Below are positions 59,988 to 64,000 of a stretch of DNA of 64,000 bases, piece by piece. Origin of the DNA: Triticum aestivum (Eukaryota > Streptophyta > Magnoliopsida > Poales > Poaceae). The position numbers were made by a program, and so were the translations under genes. The notes beneath the pieces were generated by a model. That model had not been told where the DNA came from. It saw only the letters and a list, made by a program, of their open reading frames with translations, and made no database searches. How positions within the stretch are numbered: position 1 is the first letter of the stretch; each line of letters opens with the position of its first letter. The stretch spans positions 271,200,458-271,264,457 of the forward strand of contig NC_057796.1 of NCBI RefSeq assembly GCF_018294505.1, read 5' to 3'.

Positions 59988-60224
59988 TTAATTGAGCTCT
60001 GGACGAGCCGGGCTATCCTTCCGCGAAGTAGTTCGGAGTCCTTTGGCGGTGTCCGGGAGCCTGGCCGTCGACTCGAGGTTCGGCTGCAAGGTGCTGCTCG
60101 TTGCTTCTGCTATTAAGGCAGCGGTGTACTCGTTGGTGCCGAAGGAAAGTTCAGCCTTGCCCTTAACCATGATGACGCCGCGTGGACCGGGCATCTTGAG
60201 CTTACGGTAGGCATAATGTGGCAC
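59988..60224 (-). pseudogene. Gypsy post-protease segment
   Basis: The frame starts HYAYRKLKMPGPRGVIMVKG, the conserved link between protease and reverse transcriptase in Tat-like elements. It then runs 50 more residues and stops without any RT motif, so pol is cut off here. Confidence 0.65.
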
Positions 60225-60233
60225 CGCGTTGAA

Positions 60234-60836
60234 TCAAGCGAACGCGGTTCGTCCGAGCAGTGTCTGATAATCACTGCGGAAAGGGACGATTTCGAAGATT
60301 AACTCTTTGGTACGGAAATTGTCTGGTGATCCGAAGACTACCTCAAGGGCGATGGAGCCTGTACAGCTGGCTTCCACACGTGGTATAATGCCTCTGAAAG
60401 TGGCTTTAGTGGGTTTGATCACTGAATGATCGATGCCCATCTTGCGCACTATGTCCTGGTAAAGCAGGTTTAGATTGCTACCTCCGTCCATAAGGACTCG
60501 TGTGAGGTGGAACCCGTCAATTATTGGGTCGAGGACTAGTGCGGCTGGATTGCCCTGATTGGCATTAACCGGACGATCCGTGCGGTTGAAGGTGACTGGC
60601 CCTAGTTTATATTGTGGGATGACTAGTTCCGTTAAGTCGGCATCCCTAAGGGTGCGCCTCCGGTCCGGGTTGGGAATGTGGGTGTTGTTTACCACGTTCA
60701 CCATTTGGATTTGCGGGGGTAATTTCTTTTGCCCTCCTGTATTTGGTGATCTGGTCTCTTCGTCGCCATCATCGCTTTGGGAACCCCATCTTTGTTTTTG
60801 GCGCCTGCCCTGCCAGCTTGCTTGAAGACCCAGCAT
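60234..60836 (-). CDS. Gypsy aspartic protease region
   Basis: 200 codons. The active-site motif is MDGGSNLNLLY, with Asp then Gly-Gly-Ser in place of the usual Asp-Thr/Ser-Gly, common in plant Tat and Athila groups. It continues IVPRVEASCTGSIALEV-like and ends FEIVPFRSDYQTLLGRTAFA, the flap and C-terminal part of the protease. It should mature the gag product if a full polyprotein is made; here the frame upstream changes phase near 60700-60836. Confidence 0.75.
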   Translation of the reverse strand: MLGLQASWQGRRQKQRWGSQSDDGDEETRSPNTGGQKKLPPQIQMVNVVNNTHIPNPDRRRTLRDADLTELVIPQYKLGPVTFNRTDRPVNANQGNPAALVLDPIIDGFHLTRVLMDGGSNLNLLYQDIVRKMGIDHSVIKPTKATFRGIIPRVEASCTGSIALEVVFGSPDNFRTKELIFEIVPFRSDYQTLLGRTAFA

Positions 60837-61318
60837 TCTCTATTGGTATGGGTGGCTGGCGTTCCTGGGGTGCCCTGAATTTGGCATTGGCGGTCGAGTA
60901 TGCGGTCCAGACTGGACGGACCCGAATTGTTATTTTTGAGTGGCCCTTTCCGCTGACCAGACTTAGGACCACTAAATCCGGCATTAACTGCCATATCTTT
61001 GGTGTTTTCACCACATTTGCGGCGCTTGTTTTTGTTGCATCGGGATTTGCCGTTGCTATCTCTGGCTTCTGATGTGCCAGGGTTGCTTGCTGTGTCGTTG
61101 CTATGGGCCAACCAGCTATCCTCGCCCGCGCAAAAGCGGGTCATGAGTGTCGTGAGGGCTGCCATGGATTTTGGCCTCTCCTGGCCGAGATGTCGGGCGA
61201 GCCACTCGTCACGGATGTTATGTTTAAAGGCCGCTAGGGCTTCGGCATCCGGACAATCGACAATTTGGTTCTTTTTAGTTAGGAACTGAGTCCAGAATTT
61301 CCCGGCTGACTCTCCGGG
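60698..61318 (-). pseudogene. Gypsy gag, C-terminal part with zinc site
   Basis: After the TAG that ends the previous gag frame, the reading goes on (GESAGKFWTQFLTKKNQIVD kind) to SMAALTTLMTRFCAGEDSWL, then a basic stretch and a Cys/His site around RQCQIQGTPGTPATHTNREC, which resembles a degenerate zinc knuckle. Confidence 0.68.
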
Positions 61319-61624
61319 CTATTGTATTATGTGACTTAAATCATCAGCATCCGGTGGTCGCACATAAGTGCCCTGGAAGTTGTCCAGGAATGCGTCTGCC
61401 AGGTTCTCCCAACTTCCGATGGAGTTTGTCGGCAGGCTATTCAGCCAATGCCGAGCTGGCCCTTTGAGTTTTAGTGGGAGATACTTGATGGCGTGTAGAT
61501 CGTCCCCGCGGGCCATGTGAATGTGGAGGGAGAAGTCCTCTATCCATACCGCGGGGTCTGTAGTACCATCGTATGATTCAATGTTCACGGGTTTAAACCC
61601 TTCTGGGAATTCATGATCCATCAC
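61319..61624 (-). pseudogene. Gypsy gag core
   Basis: The frame reads FPEGFKPVNIESYDGTTDPA, WIEDFSLHIHMARGDDLHAI and LKGPARHWLNSLP, the retrotransposon gag domain. It ends at HIIQ then TAG (61319-61321), where relatives read on, so this is a nonsense change. Several more stops interrupt gag between 61625 and 62165. Confidence 0.75.
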
Positions 61625-62163
61625 TTCATCAGTGAAGCATAGGGGGTGTGCGGCGCCTCTGTGCCAGGCTATGTCACGATGCAGTTCATACGAGTCTTGT
61701 CTGCTGTATTCGGCCCGGCCGGATTTGCTTTTAGTGTATCCGGATGACGATCATCGTCACGCGTTGGGGCGCGCCCCCGTGATCCGTAGATCGATCTTGT
61801 ATGTCCTGCTTTGTTTTCCAATACATCTCACAGGTCCTGCGTGTTGCCCCGGGGCTTGGTGTTTTTGTTTGAATGGCGACGGGGTGCAGGCTGAACTTCG
61901 GGCTGATATGCAACTCTGTCTTGGCCACGAGGTGGCCGATCAGCCGCATCATACGCTGGTAATGTAGGTTTTAATGCTTCCTCCTCGAGTTGGGGTAGCA
62001 ACCTGCGCTTTGGGTAACTCTTGGTTGGGCGTTCGAGTTCGTATTCCTCGGCCGCCAGGACCTCAGTCCATCTATCTGCTAGCAGATCTTGGTCAGCTTG
62101 AAGCTGCTGCAGCTTTTTCTTTAGGCTTTTTGCTGTGGCTATAAGCCGGCGCTGAGAGCGCTC

Positions 62164-62547
62164 CTATTCGATGGGATCCTCGGGCACGATAAATTCTTCG
62201 TCGCCGAGGCTCACCTCGTCTTCGGAGAGGGGCATGTAATTGTCATCCTCAGATTCTCCGCCAACTGCCTGTTTCTTAGGGCTAGCTTTCCCGTCCTCCT
62301 GCTCGAAGCCTGGCTGGAGGGGATTGTCTTTGTCTTCAGCATTATCTGCAGCATTATTGTCTCTTGTGCCGGTATCGCTGCTTTTGCTATGGCGGGGCTT
62401 AGAGCGGCGCCGCTGACGCCGGTGCCGAGGTTGCTTCTCGGAGGGATTATCCTCCGTTGCCTTGTCTCCATCGCCTTCTTTGGGGGTGTCCACCATGTAT
62501 ATATCATATGATGAGGTGGCAGTCCAGCGCCCTGTGGGCGGTGGTTC
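62164..62547 (-). pseudogene. Gypsy gag linker, acidic and basic
   Basis: Begins MVDTPKEGDGDKATEDNPSE, continues with Arg/Lys runs and an acidic end (EDEVSLGDEEFIVPEDPIE), then TAG at about 62166. It joins the upstream frame at 62548 after a stop. Confidence 0.55.
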
Positions 62548-63297
62548 CTATTCGTCTCCTGCATCGTCGTCTATACCGTCGATGTCTTCGGAGCCGAAAT
62601 CGAGCATGTCGATTAAGTCATCGACAGTGGCTATTAAGTGGGTGGTGGGCGGGGAACGAATTTCTTCGTCGTCCGCTTCCCACTCCAGCCGGACATAGTT
62701 CGGCCAAGGGTCTCCTGACAAGGAGAGAGACCTTAATGAATTTAGCACATTGCCCAGGGGTGAGTGCTGAAAGATATCCATGGAGGAAAACTCCATGATC
62801 GGTGCCCAATCAGATTCGATAGGCACGGACGCAGGCGGTTCGGAGCCCGTGGCCGGGGATGAATCCAAGTGTCCGGCAGCATAGGTCTCATAGGGGGTGA
62901 AGTCAGCATTCAGATCTATCGCCACTGAGTGCGCGGCCTCCGTGACGGGGTCTATCCACCCTTCCTCGGACGGCACGATCTGCTCCGGATCGAGGGCCGG
63001 AGTAGCCGCAGGTGTGATTTCCCGAACACTGTCCGACGGCAGAGCTAAGTCATGCTCCTCGTGACTGTGCGGCGCACCTGACATGGGCTCGAATCCGTCG
63101 AAGATCAAGTCTCCGCGGATGTCGGCAGTGTAGTTCAAGCTTCCAAACCTGACCTGATGGCCAGGGGCGTAGCTTTCGATCTGCTCCAGATGGCCAAGCA
63201 AGTTGGCCCGCAGTACGAAGCCACCGAATACGAAGATCTGTCCGGGGAGGAAAGCCTCACCCTGGATCGCAGAGTTGTCGATGATCGAAGGAGCCAT
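62548..63297 (-). CDS. N-terminal gag leader ORF of the Tat-like Gypsy element
   Basis: From ATG 63297 (MAPSIIDNSAIQGEAFLPGQ), 249 codons to a TAG. It has a short conserved start (GQIFVFGGFVLRANLLGHLE) that lies close to the primer site, then a long acidic part with few features. It matches the N-terminal extension seen in gag of related grass Gypsy elements. Role unknown. Confidence 0.6.
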   Translation of the reverse strand: MAPSIIDNSAIQGEAFLPGQIFVFGGFVLRANLLGHLEQIESYAPGHQVRFGSLNYTADIRGDLIFDGFEPMSGAPHSHEEHDLALPSDSVREITPAATPALDPEQIVPSEEGWIDPVTEAAHSVAIDLNADFTPYETYAAGHLDSSPATGSEPPASVPIESDWAPIMEFSSMDIFQHSPLGNVLNSLRSLSLSGDPWPNYVRLEWEADDEEIRSPPTTHLIATVDDLIDMLDFGSEDIDGIDDDAGDE

Positions 63298-63325
63298 CAA
63301 GCCTTTATTGCGACGGTACGACGGA

Positions 63326-63345
63326 ACTCTCAATGAAAGCACCAA
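63326..63345 (-). other. Primer binding region of the Tat-like Gypsy element
   Basis: On minus, TTGGTGCTTTCATTGAGAG follows the LTR end TGACA. This word is common after LTRs of related grass Gypsy elements. Confidence 0.6.
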
Positions 63346-63816
63346 TGTCAGTGTCAAAACCGGCGGATCTCAGGTAGGGGGTCCCGAACTGTGCGTCTAA
63401 GGCGGATGGTAACAGGAGGCGGGGGACACAATGTTTACCCAGGTTCGGGCCCTCTCGATGGAGGTAATACCCTACTTCCTGCTTGATTGATCTTGATGAT
63501 ATGAGTATTACAAGAGTTGATCTACCACGAGATCGTAGAGGCTAAACCCTAGAATCTAGCCTATGATTATGATTGTTGTTGTCCTACGGACTAAACCCTC
63601 CGGTTTATATAGACACCGGAGGGGGCTAGGGTTACACAGAGTCGGTTACAAGGTAGGAAATCTACATATCCGAATTGCCAAGCTTGCCTTCCACGCAAAG
63701 GAGAGTCCCACTCGGACACGGGACGAAGTCTTCAATCTTGTATCTTCATAGTTCAACAGTCCGGCCAAAGTACGTTGTCCGGCTGTGCGAGGACCCCTTA
63801 ATCCAGGACTCCCTCA
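63346..63816 (-). repeat. 5' LTR of the Tat-like Gypsy element (471 bp)
   Basis: Same length as 54780-55250. The plus-strand start is TGTCAGTGTC instead of TGTCGGTGTC. Confidence 0.92.
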
Positions 63817-63821
63817 ACGAC

Positions 63822-64000
63822 GCACAATTATCATGGCACTTCAAAGTCAAATTCCACATTAATGTATTCACACTTAGAGGGTAAGTTTTCATGAAATGAA
63901 GATATACGTTACTTCTTGTGTTGCACATCTATGTCATGAACATGCATAAGCGTTAGGATGTGTGTCCATTCACAGGACATTCGAGGATTCTAAGATATTT
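63822..64000 (-). mobile_element. SIRE-like element interior, continuing out of the window
   Basis: Joins to 54779 when the Gypsy element and one acgac copy are removed. No frame is seen; A/T-rich with gaagata words. Confidence 0.55.

Larger units (their letters stand above)
54780..63816 (-). mobile_element. Non-autonomous Gypsy (Tat-like) retrotransposon with an antisense gene
   Basis: LTRs of 471 bp each (54780-55250, 63346-63816) and TSD acgac on both sides (54775-54779, 63817-63821). On minus, the primer region TTGGTGCTTTCATTGAGAG follows the right LTR, and a purine-rich GGTTCAGGGGCTAC precedes the left LTR, so the element runs right to left. It holds gag and protease on minus and a multi-exon accessory gene on plus. 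No reverse transcriptase, RNase H or integrase is found between the protease and the accessory gene. About a dozen LTR differences by eye. Accessory antisense ORFs next to the 3' LTR are known in Tat-lineage grass elements (RIRE2, Grande). It may belong to a Fatima-like Triticeae family; that name is uncertain. Confidence 0.85.
37347..64000 (-). mobile_element. SIRE/Maximus-like Copia retrotransposon, partial, nested
   Basis: The 3' LTR is 37347-38683. On the minus strand a purine tract CCAAAAAGGGGGAGAT leads straight into the LTR start TGTAAGTATATC. Going right, the interior holds a broken env-like ORF (49540-53689) and its upstream region, and it continues past the window end. Inserted into it are the Angela-like copy 2 (39044-49151) and a Gypsy element (54780-63816); outside these the sequence joins through clean TSDs. 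Gag and pol are not in the window. The lineage call rests on the tract, the LTR style rich in gaagac and the third ORF before the tract, as known for SIRE/Opie/Maximus elements. Confidence 0.75.

Noticed and set aside
1..64000. CRISPR arrays, tRNA or rRNA genes, bacterial-type operons
   Set aside because: None seen; tandem repeats here are retroelement or microsatellite repeats and the gene has spliceosomal introns.

Overview
The window is plant nuclear DNA from a grass of the wheat tribe (Triticeae). The basis is recognition of its repeat families: Angela/BARE/WIS-type Copia elements, a SIRE/Maximus-type Copia element, Gypsy elements with typical Triticeae LTR ends, a CACTA transposon, Stowaway MITE remnants and a DUF4283 pseudogene. 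No database search was possible, so family names rest on motif recall, while ends, target-site duplications (TSDs), motifs and exon phases were read from the sequence.

Layout. (1) 1-7006 is a nest: the 3' end of a Gypsy-type element (LTR 330-1760) lies in a CACTA transposon whose terminus is at 7006. The CACTA also holds a 4.2-kb solo LTR (2722-6924, TSD tatcg). (2) 7007-16295 holds decayed gene-like DNA: an F-box pseudogene (minus) cut by the CACTA, and a DUF4283-type pseudogene (plus). The latter is split by a non-autonomous LTR element on the minus strand (8299-14777) that is rich in internal repeats. (3) 16709-20201 is the one convincing host gene: a four-exon PPPDE/DeSI-like protein of 259 residues with its catalytic His and Cys present. 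(4) 20202-22736 and 35839-37346 are low-copy-looking DNA with weak exon and promoter candidates. Between them sits a nearly complete Angela-like Copia element (22737-35833, TSD ctaaa), whose 3' LTR carries a second 4.2-kb solo LTR (30278-34523, TSD acagg) and a 144-bp filler. (5) From 37347 past the window end runs a SIRE-like Copia element on the minus strand with a broken env-like ORF. It is interrupted by an older, decayed Angela-like copy (39044-49151, TSD aaaag), which itself contains a Gypsy solo LTR (44350-45849), and by a Gypsy element (54780-63816, TSD acgac). That Gypsy element has gag and protease on the minus strand and a six-exon accessory gene on the plus strand, but no reverse transcriptase, RNase H or integrase.

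Most unusual observations: seven units of a hairpin plus polypurine-like motif in the 8299-14777 element, where stem sequences differ between units but pairing is kept; a phase-compatible two-exon reading frame kept in both 4.2-kb solo LTRs; TATA-driven accessory genes inside two retroelements; and a duplicate of the DeSI gene's 5' flank inside its own second intron.
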